Both the position numbers and the translations under genes were made by a program. From positions 1 through 21,584 of the forward strand of contig JBGAQU010000042.1 in NCBI GenBank assembly GCA_044220535.1: 21,584 nt of DNA, read 5' to 3'. Source of the stretch: JBDHTS01 sp044220535. Its GTDB lineage: Bacteria; Pseudomonadota; Alphaproteobacteria; Micavibrionales; Micavibrionaceae. Each line of letters begins with the position of its first letter. Position 1 is the stretch's first letter. The notes below the pieces were generated by a model. The model worked only from the letters and a program-made list of their open reading frames with translations, did no database searches and had not been told where the DNA came from. Below are positions 1 through 10,000 of the stretch, one piece after another.

Positions 1-9
1 TTTTGTCTA

Positions 10-2142
10 TTATGCTGCAGCAGCCAGATTGCCCATGTCGAGCAATTGCTGCGCGTCGAACCCGCCCGTCCCGCCTACAATTGTAGCCAGCGTCACAAAA
101 TCCGTGCCCTGCCCGTCTGCATTGATATCCATACGGACATCGGAACCCTGCTGCGTCAGGCGCACGAAATCATTGATCATATCTGTCAGCGGATCAAATC
201 CTTCGAGGATATGGGAGATGTCTATAATATCCCCGCCCGCACCGGCGGTGAAATCATGCACTGTATCTACCCCGTCACCCAAATTGGAAAACAGGAAACG
301 GTCGGCGCCTTCCTCGCCGTACAGATCGTCATTGCCGCTGCCGCCGTTCAGGATATCGTCACCTGCGCCGCCATAGAGTATATCGTTGCCCGCGCCGCCC
401 TCCAGAACATCGTTATCCTGAATAGCCAAATACTGCACCGACTGAGAGGAAATCTGAAGATTGAAAACTGCATCATCGAAATCCGCGTCACCCCAATTAT
501 AAAGATCCTCAAAGCCGATACGCAGCGTGCCGGTATCGTTGGCGGATGCAAGTCCGGAAACCATATGAACCTGATCATCAGTATTCAGATTATAATCACC
601 GCCTCGTTCACTGCTATGATAAATATGGCCCTGCAGAACCATATCACCGCTGCCGTGACCATCATTATAAACCAAGCTGACGGCATTTCCATCGTCTCCG
701 ACGGCTGCTTCACGCTGATCCGCCTGATGGTAATGATAAATAAATTGCAGACTGCCGTCATTAAAATCATAACGATTTGATGCATTCTTATTGAGCCGGT
801 AACCATCCGCTATAATAAAAAATCCAAGATCAGTACCTGCGGTTACATCAAACGAAAAAGTGGCGCCCGCACTTACTGCGTGAAGATTTTCCCAAGCTAT
901 ACGGACATTGCCGATACTCCCGTCTGCCGCAATATCGTAGACGCCGACCATATTATAATATCCTGCATGGGATTCACCCAGCGTGATCGTGGCCGTTGAA
1001 TCAAAATGGATCGAAAGGTCGCCCGGCGCAACGCCGAGTGTTTCCATGTGTTGTAAATACTGTTTTTCCATGAGCGGCGGAAACACGGTATCATCACTGA
1101 AATCCTTGTCGTAGGTAACGCTCTGGAATACACCGCTGACACTTGCGTTCGGCCCGCCGCGCAGGATATCGTTACCATTGCCGCCAATCAGATGATCATT
1201 GCCGATGCCTCCGTAAATGGAATCGTCGTTATCCCCGCCATCCAGCGTATCATTGCCTGCGGACGACCAGATCGTATCGTTACCGGCCTCGCCCAGAATT
1301 TTAATGTCGCCATAGCTATGGTTGGGATCGGTCAGGTCGATCACGTCATTACCCGCGCCCGCACGGATTTCTTCAATATCGATCAGGCGCAGCGGCGTGG
1401 CGTCTGGATGTCCGGACGTCACAGGATCCCACAGCCTGAACACATCGGATGCCGCCGTCATGGTCAGCGTGTCATATCCGGCTCCGCCGTCAAATACATC
1501 GGACGATACGAAAAGGCCGGTGACACTGGCCGTTTCACCGGTGCCGCCAACGCCGGACGAACCGTCATTGGTAACGGAAGCCGGGCCGGAAATGGAATCG
1601 AAAGTAAAAATCAGGGAATCATTGTCGTTGCCGCCATGCAGGATATCGCGTCCCGATCCGCCGTTCAGCGTATCCATTCCATCGCCGCCATAAATCAAAT
1701 CGTCGTCTTCATTGCCGTTCAGAATATCGTTGCCGGGGCCGCCATTGATGTTGTCATTCCCTGATCGGCCATTGATCGTGTCATTGCCGATATTGCCCCA
1801 CAACACGTCGCTGGCGCCGCCGCCATCGATCGACACGTCGCCCAAAATTTCCGTAGCGTCAGCCAGGATGACAACGTCACCGCCTTCACCCGCGATAATC
1901 CGTTCAATATTGGCGAATTTGATTTGTGAGTTCAGAATCAGGAACATTGCGTCGCCGATATTGCTCATCAGAAGCGTATCGGTCCCGCCCATACCGTCAT
2001 AGCTTAAAGACGATGAGTTGTAATCGTCATCAATCAGCACCTCGGTGCCATCATAAGGATTGGTCAATGTCGTGCTGAGATGGGAAACGCTGCCAACGAA
2101 CAGCAGAACGTCATTCCCGGAAGTGCCATTGATATCGGCCAT
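10..2142 (-). CDS. RTX calcium-binding repeat protein, type I secreted, with DUF4114-like domain
   Basis: A 710-residue acidic protein with no N-terminal signal peptide. Glycine/aspartate nonapeptide repeats of the GGxGxDxLx type occur in three blocks, about residues 107-180, 283-330 and 577-612. In this family they bind calcium and fold as a parallel beta-roll outside the cell. Between them, residues about 370-570 end in a GFEDL...GDADFDDAVF signature typical of DUF4114. The last 100 residues (ADRFLF, DFTAGAGGDIIDIS) match the type I secretion C-terminal target of the VCA0849 class, so export through an ABC/MFP/TolC channel is expected; no such transporter is in the window. The ATG at 2142 is preceded by a purine-rich AAGGGGAAG. 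The role is unknown; a surface or adhesin-like function is an inference. Confidence 0.9.
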   Translation of the reverse strand: MADINGTSGNDVLLFVGSVSHLSTTLTNPYDGTEVLIDDDYNSSSLSYDGMGGTDTLLMSNIGDAMFLILNSQIKFANIERIIAGEGGDVVILADATEILGDVSIDGGGASDVLWGNIGNDTINGRSGNDNINGGPGNDILNGNEDDDLIYGGDGMDTLNGGSGRDILHGGNDNDSLIFTFDSISGPASVTNDGSSGVGGTGETASVTGLFVSSDVFDGGAGYDTLTMTAASDVFRLWDPVTSGHPDATPLRLIDIEEIRAGAGNDVIDLTDPNHSYGDIKILGEAGNDTIWSSAGNDTLDGGDNDDSIYGGIGNDHLIGGNGNDILRGGPNASVSGVFQSVTYDKDFSDDTVFPPLMEKQYLQHMETLGVAPGDLSIHFDSTATITLGESHAGYYNMVGVYDIAADGSIGNVRIAWENLHAVSAGATFSFDVTAGTDLGFFIIADGYRLNKNASNRYDFNDGSLQFIYHYHQADQREAAVGDDGNAVSLVYNDGHGSGDMVLQGHIYHSSERGGDYNLNTDDQVHMVSGLASANDTGTLRIGFEDLYNWGDADFDDAVFNLQISSQSVQYLAIQDNDVLEGGAGNDILYGGAGDDILNGGSGNDDLYGEEGADRFLFSNLGDGVDTVHDFTAGAGGDIIDISHILEGFDPLTDMINDFVRLTQQGSDVRMDINADGQGTDFVTLATIVGGTGGFDAQQLLDMGNLAAAA

Positions 2143-2465
2143 AAACGCTTCCCCTTATCTGCGCCTGTCCGGCCTCTGACCGAAAAACAGGCGTCCCTTG
2201 CTATCCCCACTATCCTTAAGCATGCACGCAAATTGTTAATTTTTTATATAAAATTTTACCTAATGTATTATCATTTCAATATAATACAATAAAATCAGTA
2301 TCTTGATAAAATTCACAAAATAAACACAAGAGTTAAAATAGCAGTTGGACAGGCTTATTAATTCGTCTTTTTGATAGCTTGGCGTTGCAAAAACTTCTTT
2401 GACTTTGATCCGCGCAGGGCGTACCCCATGGATATCTATCTATCCCAAAACTCTTCAGGCACCCC
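2143..2465. other. Divergent intergenic region, AT-rich
   Basis: This stretch separates the start of the minus-strand RTX gene from the plus-strand MATE gene. Bases about 2220-2340 are very AT-rich with runs of A and T, so it probably carries promoters for both directions. Many -10-like hexamers occur and no single promoter stands out. I see no convincing gene, tRNA or terminator in it. Confidence 0.5.
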
Positions 2466-3854
2466 ATGCGACCAAACGGACTGAATCCGCATTATGCCTT
2501 GAAAGGCGACCTGACAACCGGCGCCATACCCGCCCTGCTTGTCCGCATGACCGTGCCGATGATCTGGGGGCTTTTTGCGCTGATCAGCCTGCAGCTTGCA
2601 GACATGTATTTTATTTCACGCACAGGCACAGAGCCGCTGATCGCCATCGGCTTCACCTTTCCCGTGACTATGATCATATTAAGCCTGGCCGTCGCCATGG
2701 GCATTGCCACATCCTCACTGGTGTCCCGGCGCATCGGTGAAGGCGATATGGACGGGGCAAAGCGCATGGCGACCCACGCCGTGATCATCGCGGCCATTGC
2801 TGGCTTGTTGATCACATGCGTCGGTATTCCGTCCATCGATCCGTTATTCCGCAGCATGGGCGCAGATGGCAACGTGCTGGCGGGCATAAAAGATTTCATG
2901 ACCATCTGTTATGCGGGATCCGCCTTTATGACGGTATTGATGGTCGGCAACGCTGCATTGCGCGCGACCGGCGATACGAAATCACCGGCCCTGATCCTGA
3001 TCGGCTGTGCGATCATCAACGTTATCCTTGATCCGATCCTGATTTTCGGCCTGGCCAGCATGCCGCCGATGGGTCTGTGGGGCGCGGCTTTGGCCAATGT
3101 CATTTCAACGGCGCTTGCCGCCTGCACGGGCTTGTATGTCCTGACAATGCGCCGCCGCCTGGTCGTGCGCACGCATTGCAATTTTAAATCCTTCGGTGAG
3201 TCGTTAAAAAAATTCCTGATCATCGCCCTCCCGGTCGGCATTGCCAATATCATGCAACCCGCCGTGAACACGGCACTGACCGGCATGATGGCGCGGTTCG
3301 GCCATGAAGGCGTTGCCGCCTATGGCATCGCTGCCCGGGTGGAAGCATTCACTTTCATTATTATCATGGCGCTCGCCACCGGCATGGGACCGATTATCGG
3401 CCAAAACTGGGGCGCGGGCAAAATGGACAGGGTGCGCGAAACCTTGAAAGCCGCCTTCACCTTCGTCATCGCCTGGTCGCTTCTGATATCCCTATTTCTC
3501 GCCCTGTTCGGCCAATATGTTGCACAGCGCTTCACCAGCGATCCCGAAGTCGTGCGCCATGCCGTATTGTATTTCTGGGTCGTGTCATCGACCTATGCCT
3601 TCGGTAATCTGGTACACGGCTGGGCCTCTGCCTTCAACGCCATGGGCATGCCGGAAAAATCCTTCATTATGATCGTGGCGCGGCTCCTCGCCTTGACCTT
3701 GCCGTTGGCAGCCATCGGCGCCCATTTTTATGGAACACTTGGAATCTTTGCAGGCATCGCCATCGCCAATGTCATTTGCGGCGCGCTGACCCATGCCTTA
3801 TGCTGGCGCATCATGCGGCGGCGTGAACAAAACCTGATTCAGGCTGTGGCATAA
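2466..3854 (+). CDS. MATE family multidrug/toxin exporter
   Basis: A 462-residue integral membrane protein with about 12 hydrophobic segments in two similar halves, the usual size and layout of MATE (NorM/DinF-type) exporters. These exchange organic cations or drugs for protons or sodium across the inner membrane. Family-like features are the N-terminal stretch around MTVPMIWGLFALI (about 28-40), GNAALRATGDTKSP (about 161-174) and the second-half repeat beginning KKFLIIALPVGIANIMQP (about 239-256). The C-terminus is a short basic tail. The ATG has only a weak ribosome-binding site (CAGG). The gene is followed after 79 bases by a same-strand antiporter. The substrate cannot be told from sequence. 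Confidence 0.92.
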   Translation: MRPNGLNPHYALKGDLTTGAIPALLVRMTVPMIWGLFALISLQLADMYFISRTGTEPLIAIGFTFPVTMIILSLAVAMGIATSSLVSRRIGEGDMDGAKRMATHAVIIAAIAGLLITCVGIPSIDPLFRSMGADGNVLAGIKDFMTICYAGSAFMTVLMVGNAALRATGDTKSPALILIGCAIINVILDPILIFGLASMPPMGLWGAALANVISTALAACTGLYVLTMRRRLVVRTHCNFKSFGESLKKFLIIALPVGIANIMQPAVNTALTGMMARFGHEGVAAYGIAARVEAFTFIIIMALATGMGPIIGQNWGAGKMDRVRETLKAAFTFVIAWSLLISLFLALFGQYVAQRFTSDPEVVRHAVLYFWVVSSTYAFGNLVHGWASAFNAMGMPEKSFIMIVARLLALTLPLAAIGAHFYGTLGIFAGIAIANVICGALTHALCWRIMRRREQNLIQAVA

Positions 3855-3933
3855 ACTCTTTCATTACGCGCCTGATGCGGTAAGATAGGGCAATCGACCG
3901 TCCCTCTTTCGTCCCAAAAAGGAGGCTCTGCCC

Positions 3934-5166
3934 ATGGATCATGGAACCACATCCGCCGCGCTGACCCAAATCGCCATCGTCATGGCTGCCGCCTTTGCAG
4001 GCGGCGCGCTGGTACGGCGCCTGAACCAGCCTGTGCTGGTCGGCTATATTCTGGTCGGGCTCCTGCTCAGCCCATCGGTCCTCGGCGTTGTTTCGGACCA
4101 AGGTGAAATATCCTTCCTCGCCGAACTCGGCATTCTTCTGCTGATGTTTGTCATTGGGATGGAACTGGATGCCCGCCGTTTTGCCGAAGTCTACAAAGTC
4201 GCGATCAGTACGGCGCTATTGCAAATCGGGGCCAGCCTTCTGGTGATGGCATTGATTGGCTATATACTGGACTGGACGCCCGCGCGGATCGTTATTTTCG
4301 GCTTCGCCCTGTCGTTAAGCAGCACCGCCGTCGGCATCAAGCTGCTGGAGGATATGGGCAAGCTGCACAAACCGGTCGGCAACACCGCCATCGGTATTCT
4401 GGTGGCGCAGGATCTGGCGCTGATCCCCATGCTGCTGATCGTCGGTTCCCTGCAGGCGGAGGGCGGATTCGATACATGGGGCCTGGTCCGCCTGGGCGTT
4501 GCGATTTTCGTCCTCGGCGGATTGCTGTTCGGCATGTCCCGCCATGGCTGGACGCTGAAGGATATCGCACCGTCCTGGATGCATTGGCCCGCCTTCCGCA
4601 GCGATGACCAGCGGGCGCTGGCGGCTATGGCCTTCTGCTTCGCCGCCGCGGCATTGGCGGGCGTCCTGGGTCTTTCCGCCTCGTATGGAGCATTTTTATC
4701 CGGCCTTTTGATCGGCAGCACGGCGCAAAGCCACGCCTACGAAAAACAGATCAAACCGCTCTTCGATCTTCTGATCATGGTCTTTTTCATTTCCGTCGGC
4801 CTGATGCTCGACCTTGATTTTATCATTCGCAACATCCTGACGATCCTGCTGCTTCTCGGTACGCTGATGGTGATGAAGACGTTCTCCAATATTTTTATCC
4901 TGTCAAAGCTCGGCCTGTCACGCCGTTCGGCCTTCCTGATCGGCACATCGCTGGGCCAGATGGGTGAATTCTCTTTCGTTCTGGCGGCGCTGGGCCTGTC
5001 GATGGGCGCGATTTATTCGGAGGAATACAAGCTGATCGTGGCGCTGATCGCCTTCAGCCTGATCATGACCCCGCTGTGGATGTTCACGCTGCAACGTATG
5101 CACTTCATCCATAAAACAGAACCCACCTCGCCGGAACCGCCAAAGCCCCATGGGGATTTGATATGA
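3934..5166 (+). CDS. Kef-type (CPA2) cation/proton antiporter, membrane domain only
   Basis: A 410-residue polytopic inner-membrane protein of the Na+/H+ exchanger superfamily, CPA2 branch, related to KefB/KefC and to bacterial Na+/H+ antiporters. Diagnostic stretches are PVLVGYILVGLLLSP (about 33-47), LLLMFVIGMELD (about 68-79), LSSTAVGIKLLED (about 128-140) and ILVAQDLALIPML (about 155-167), the last containing the Gln-Asp pair of the family. It ends soon after the last membrane helix, so the cytoplasmic TrkA-N/RCK domain of full KefB/C (about 600 residues) is absent. A strong AGGAGG site precedes the ATG. Its TGA overlaps the ATG of the CorA-like gene, implying coupled translation. The ion (K+ or Na+) is not resolved. 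Confidence 0.9.
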   Translation: MDHGTTSAALTQIAIVMAAAFAGGALVRRLNQPVLVGYILVGLLLSPSVLGVVSDQGEISFLAELGILLLMFVIGMELDARRFAEVYKVAISTALLQIGASLLVMALIGYILDWTPARIVIFGFALSLSSTAVGIKLLEDMGKLHKPVGNTAIGILVAQDLALIPMLLIVGSLQAEGGFDTWGLVRLGVAIFVLGGLLFGMSRHGWTLKDIAPSWMHWPAFRSDDQRALAAMAFCFAAAALAGVLGLSASYGAFLSGLLIGSTAQSHAYEKQIKPLFDLLIMVFFISVGLMLDLDFIIRNILTILLLLGTLMVMKTFSNIFILSKLGLSRRSAFLIGTSLGQMGEFSFVLAALGLSMGAIYSEEYKLIVALIAFSLIMTPLWMFTLQRMHFIHKTEPTSPEPPKPHGDLI

Positions 5167-6266
5167 TTCCGCTGCGCCATCTCAAACAATACAGACAAAA
5201 ATCCCGCCATTCGCCGCCCGGCTCCGCCCCAGGTACTCTGATCACGCCGGACAACGCACTGCCCACGGTCATGCACGCCATGGCCTATGGCCCGGACGGC
5301 TATGTCGAGCAGGGCATCGAAACGCCGGACGACATCAAGCCGCTGATGGAAAAATGGCCGGTGGTCTGGGTCAATATCGATGGCCTGGGATCCAAGGATG
5401 TCATCGAAAAACTGCGTGAATTGTTCAACCTGCACCCGCTGGCGCTGGAAGATGTTATGAACGCCTATCAACGCCCGAAGGCGGAAGAATATGGCGACAT
5501 TGCTTTCCTGATCATGCACATGGCGCGTATCAACGACAAGCGACTGGTCATCGAACAGATGAGCGTGTTCATGGGCCGCAATTTCGTCCTGACCTTTCAG
5601 GACAGGCCCGGCGATTGTCTGAACCCCTTGCGCGAACGCATCCGCCGCGGCACGGGCCGCCAGATCCGGTCTGCCGGAACGGATTACCTTACCTATTCCC
5701 TTCTTGATTCGGTCGTCGATAGTTACTTCCCTGTCCTTGAACATTACGGCGAATGGATCGACCGGCTGGAGGATGAGGTGATTTTCAAACCCGTCCGCGC
5801 CACCATCGAACGCATCCACTTGATCAAGCGTAAATTGAACCGCCTGCGCCATGCCATCTGGCCGATGCGGGAAATGATCAGTGGTTTTTCAGCCCGCATC
5901 CATGGCGTTACCGATCAGACACGGCTTTACTTACGCGACTGCGCCGACCACCAGATGCAGATCCTGGACCTGATGGAGACCGACCGCGAACGCGCATCGA
6001 GTCTGATCGACATTTATCTGTCCAGCATCAGCAATCGCATGAACGAGATCATGAAGGTTCTGACCATCATCACCACGATTTTCATTCCCTTAAGCTTTAT
6101 TTCCGGTGTTTATGGAATGAACTTTGATACATCCAGCCCGTGGAACATGCCCGAACTGCACTGGCATTACGGATATCCGATTGTTTTAAGCATTATGGCG
6201 CTGATCGCCTTGTGCCTGGTCATTTATTTTAAGAAGCGTGGCTGGATCGGCCTTAATAATCCCTAA
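5163..6266 (+). CDS. corA: CorA-like magnesium/divalent cation channel
   Basis: A 367-residue protein with the CorA layout: a long cytoplasmic N-terminal domain (about 1-290, with the helical region DRLEDEVIFKP near 200-210) and two C-terminal membrane helices (about 297-317 and 338-357). The pore signature YGMN is at 317-320, followed by the short outer loop with NMPELHW. CorA pentamers pass Mg2+, and often Co2+ or Ni2+, down the membrane potential; some relatives (ZntB) carry zinc but usually differ around GVN/GIN, so Mg2+ is the better guess. The start ATG overlaps the antiporter stop codon (ATGA), so the two are likely made as a pair. No extra domains or damage are seen. Confidence 0.92.
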   Translation: MIPLRHLKQYRQKSRHSPPGSAPGTLITPDNALPTVMHAMAYGPDGYVEQGIETPDDIKPLMEKWPVVWVNIDGLGSKDVIEKLRELFNLHPLALEDVMNAYQRPKAEEYGDIAFLIMHMARINDKRLVIEQMSVFMGRNFVLTFQDRPGDCLNPLRERIRRGTGRQIRSAGTDYLTYSLLDSVVDSYFPVLEHYGEWIDRLEDEVIFKPVRATIERIHLIKRKLNRLRHAIWPMREMISGFSARIHGVTDQTRLYLRDCADHQMQILDLMETDRERASSLIDIYLSSISNRMNEIMKVLTIITTIFIPLSFISGVYGMNFDTSSPWNMPELHWHYGYPIVLSIMALIALCLVIYFKKRGWIGLNNP

Positions 6267-6324
6267 ATTTGCCATGATTGTACGTTTAATAGAGGGCGTT
6301 CCAAACCCCTATAGGAGACTATTT

Positions 6325-6954
6325 ATGACATTTAAGACCCTTTTGACGACCGCAGCTGTTGCCGCTTTGCTCACAAGCGCTTCCTTCTCGGCACGCGCTG
6401 AAGAAGCAAAACATGACGCTGTGAAGACCGAAGCTGCTGCCACTGCGGAAGCTGCCCCCGCTGCTGAAAAAACAGCTGAAGCAAAAGAAGCGAAAACCAG
6501 CAAGGCAACCACCGACTTCGTGAAAAAAGCCGCTGTCGCCAACCAGTTCGAAATCGACTCCAGCAAACTGGCCCTGGAAAAATCCCAGGATGCTGACATC
6601 AAAACCTTCGCCCAGAAAATGGTCGACGATCACACCAAAGCCGGTGAATCCTTCACCGCTGCCGTGACCGAAGGCAAAGTTGACGCTGCCCTGGTTCCTG
6701 CGAAACTGGACGCCAAGCATCAAAAAGAACTGGACAAACTGTCCAAGGCTGATGCGAAAGACTTCGACAAGGATTACCTGAAAGCACAGAAAGACGCGCA
6801 CAAAGACGCCATCGCCCTGTTCAAAGGCTACTCCGAAAAAGGCGACAACGAAGCCCTGAAAACCTTCGCAACCAACACCCTGCCGACCCTGGAAGGCCAC
6901 CAAACCGAACTGGAAGGCCTGAAGAAGGAAGAAAAAGCAGAAAAAACCAACTAA
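6325..6954 (+). CDS. Exported DUF4142 protein
   Basis: A 209-residue protein. I start it at the ATG at 6325 because TAGGAG lies just upstream and because this start gives a clean Sec signal peptide, residues 1-25, with a predicted cut after SARA. Residues about 26-60 are a low-complexity Ala/Glu/Lys linker. Residues about 63-199 form the helical DUF4142 domain (FVKKAAVANQFEIDSSKLAL, then QKMVDDHTKAGE), found in periplasmic or envelope proteins of unknown function, sometimes described as ferritin-like four-helix bundles. Codons are strongly biased (AAA, GAA, CTG, GCT), unlike its neighbours, which suggests high expression. It is followed by a strong terminator. Confidence 0.88.
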   Translation: MTFKTLLTTAAVAALLTSASFSARAEEAKHDAVKTEAAATAEAAPAAEKTAEAKEAKTSKATTDFVKKAAVANQFEIDSSKLALEKSQDADIKTFAQKMVDDHTKAGESFTAAVTEGKVDAALVPAKLDAKHQKELDKLSKADAKDFDKDYLKAQKDAHKDAIALFKGYSEKGDNEALKTFATNTLPTLEGHQTELEGLKKEEKAEKTN

Positions 6955-6974
6955 TCTCTGGTTTTGCTTTTAAG

Positions 6975-7007
6975 AATACGCGGCCCTACGGGCCGCGTAT
7001 TTTTTTT
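6975..7007 (+). terminator. Intrinsic terminator after the DUF4142 gene
   Basis: A perfect 12-bp stem (6975-6986 pairing with 6990-7001, a GC-rich core in GCGGCCC/GGGCCGC) with a three-base loop is followed by seven T residues on the plus strand. It begins about 20 bases after the stop codon of the exported protein. This is a textbook rho-independent terminator. Confidence 0.93.
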
Positions 7008-7021
7008 AAGAGAAAATTTTT

Positions 7022-7083
7022 AAACGCGAAGACCCGAAGGACCGAAGAAAATCAAAACTTCGGTCCTTCGGGTCTTCGCGTTT
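7022..7083 (-). terminator. Perfect 26-bp inverted repeat, likely terminator of the RND operon
   Basis: Bases 7022-7047 are the exact reverse complement of 7058-7083, with a 10-base A-rich loop. The arm contains the short repeated unit GACCCGAAG/GACCGAAG. It sits 11 bases beyond the minus-strand RND permease stop codon, and the minus strand continues past the stem as TTTAAAAATTTTC, a modest U-tract. It probably ends the pump transcript; the stem is longer than most bacterial terminators. Confidence 0.7.
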
Positions 7084-7094
7084 TAGATTAAACA

Positions 7095-10000
7095 TCAGAT
7101 AGTTTTATCCTCGTGATGATGCACTGCAGCCTTCTTATTGCCGCGCTCGGAAATACTGGCCACCAGCTTGAAAAACATCGGGATGAACAGCGTAGCGACA
7201 AACGTCGCCGCCAGCATCCCGCCGATAACGCCTGTACCCACCGCGTGGCGGCTGCCTGCACCGGCACCCGAAGAAATTGCCAGCGGGATGCAGCCCATCA
7301 TAAAGGACAGCGATGTCATGATAATGGGGCGGAAACGCAATCGCGCGGCTTCCAGCGCGGCTTCGGCAATCGTCACATCACCGTGCCGCAGTCGCATCAT
7401 CGCGAATTCCACGATCAGGATCGCGTTTTTTGCAGACAGGCCGATCAGCGTGATCAGCCCTATCTGAAAGTACAGGTCGTTGTTAAGGCCCCGCAGCCAG
7501 ATGGCAAGAATTCCGCCGCACACCGCGAACGGCACAGCCGTCAGCACGGCAAAAGGCAGGGTCCAGCGTTCATATTGTGCGGCCAAAATCAGCACGATCA
7601 TGATAATGCCGAAGGCAAAACCGATCGTGCCGGACCCCGATGCCGCTTTTTCCTGATAGGACGATCCCGTCCATTCCAGCGTAAACCCGTCCGGCAGGTT
7701 TTCCTTCGCCAGCCGTTCCATCGCCGCCAGCGCCTGACCCGAACTGAATCCCTGTTTCGGGTCGCCCGTCACTTTCGCGGAGGTAAAGCTGTTAAACCGC
7801 TCCACCAGATCCGGCCCCGTCACGGTGCGGATGCTGATCAGCGTGTCGAGCGGGATCAGGTTGCCGGAATTGGAGCGTACATAAACATGCCGCAGATCAT
7901 CCGGTGATTTCCTGAACGCCTCATCCGATTGCAGGCTGACGCGGAAATTCCGGCCATACAGATTGAAATCGTTGACATACAGGCTGCCGAAGGTCGCCTG
8001 CATGGTCGCATAGATCTGGTCGATCGGCACACCCAGTGACAAAGCCTTGTCCCGATCGAGGTCGATGAAATATTGCGGCGTGCCATCATTGAATGTGGTG
8101 CGGACGTTCTGTAGCTCGGCGCTTTTATTGGCGGCATCTGTCAGCTTCGCGGTGACGGCGGACAATTCGCTGAACGACGCGCCCTTGCGGTTCTGGATAT
8201 ACCCTTCAAACCCGCCGGTCAGGCTCATCCCCATAATCGGCGGCGGATTGAAGGCGAAGGCCATGCCGTCTTTCAAATCCATGCCCAGGCCCATGAATTT
8301 CATGGCAATCGACTGCGAATCCTCGCCCGGCTTCGTCCGCTGCGACCAGTCTTTCAGCATGATGAAAGATACGCCGCCGCTGGTCTTCGGACCGCCAGAC
8401 ATGATATCAAACCCGGCAAAGGTCACCAGTGAATCCGTCTCCGGCTGCTGCATCACGCGCTGCGACACCACATCCGTGATCGCCGTGGTGCGCGAGACCG
8501 ATGCCGCAGGCGGCAGCATATACGCCATGATGATAAAGCCCTGGTCTTCTTCCGGCACAAGCCCTGCAGGCACGCGCTGGAACAATACCCATGCCCCGCC
8601 CAGCATCATCCCGCACAAGACAAGGCCGATCACGACATGGCGCAGGAAAAACGAAATGCCATGCATGTAAAAATCGGTCAGCTTGCCGAAGGCCGTATTG
8701 AATATTCGGAAGGGCAGGGCAGCCCGGTCATCTTCCTTATGTTTCAAAATGACCGCGCACAGGGCAGGCGTCAGGGTCAGCGCCACGAAACCGGATAAAA
8801 CCACCGCCAGCGAAATCGTTACGGCGAACTGCCGGTACATCTGCCCCGTCATGCCACCCAGAAACGCGACCGGCAGAAACACCGAAGACAAAACAAATAC
8901 GATGGCGATGACAGGACTTGTCACCTCTCTCATCGCCTTGATCGCAGCGTCCTTGGGCGACAAATGCTGCTCACGCATAATGCGCTCAACATTTTCGATC
9001 ACAATAATGGCGTCATCCACCACAATGCCGATGGCAAGCACCAGACCGAACAATGTAAGCAAGTTGACGGAAAACCCGAGCAAATATAGCCCGGCCAGTG
9101 TGCCGATGATCGAAATTGGCACGGCCAGAACCGGAATCACCGTCGCCCGCGCATTCTGCAAAAAGATAAAGATCACGACCGTGACCAGGAAAATCGCCTC
9201 GATAAAGGTTTTCACGACCTCTTCAATTGAAATCTCAACAAAGCGCGTCGTATTGAACGGGATCGCATAGCTGATACCGGATGGGAATCGTTTCGCCAGC
9301 TCCTTCATTTTCTCTTCAACACGCAGCGATGTTTCCACCGCATTCGCGCCGGGCTGCAAAAACAGGCCGATCGGCACCGCTGCCTTGCCATTGAAGGTCG
9401 CGTTGAAGCTGTAATCCTGCGCGCCCAATTCCACCCGCGCCACATCTTTCAGGCGCAAGGCCGATCCATCCGGTGCCGCGCGCAGGATGATATTGCCGAA
9501 CTCTTCCGGCGTTGACAGACGCCCTTCCGTCATCACGTTATAAGTGAAAGGCTGCTTTTCTTTTAAGGGTTCGGATCCGAATTCCCCTGCCGCGAAGGCT
9601 TCGTTCTGCGTGCCGATGGCCGCTTGCACATCCGCTGGCGTCAAATTGTATTGTGCCAGCTTGTCCGGATACAGCCAGATGCGCATCGAATAATCTTTCG
9701 CGCCGAACAGCTGCGCATTGCCGACGCCCGGCACGCGCTTCAATTCGTCGATCACGTTCAGCAGCGCGTAATTGCTGACAAACACGGAATCATAGCGGTC
9801 GGTGGTCGAGGACATGGTGACAACCTGCATGATGTTGCTCGAACTCTTGACCACGCTGACGCCCAGCGTCCGCACCAGGGAAGGCAACCGCGGCTCCGCC
9901 TGTTTCACGCGGTTATTGACGTCGATGGCGGCCTGCGACGGATCGGTTCCGATCTGAAAACTGACCCGGATCGTCGCAACACCGGTCGCCGTGCTGGTCG

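Noticed and set aside
46..780. A 244-codon plus-strand open frame
   Set aside because: It lies opposite the RTX gene. Repetitive Gly/Asp coding sequence often opens the opposite strand; the product is rich in Ile/Thr with no family features.
5013..5852. A 279-codon minus-strand open frame
   Set aside because: It is antisense to the antiporter end and the CorA-like gene, both of which have clear motifs; its product is His/Gln/Asp-rich without family features.
7113..7907. A 264-codon plus-strand open frame
   Set aside because: It is a shadow of the RND permease; the His/Arg/Gln-rich product is typical of antisense reading of GC-rich genes.
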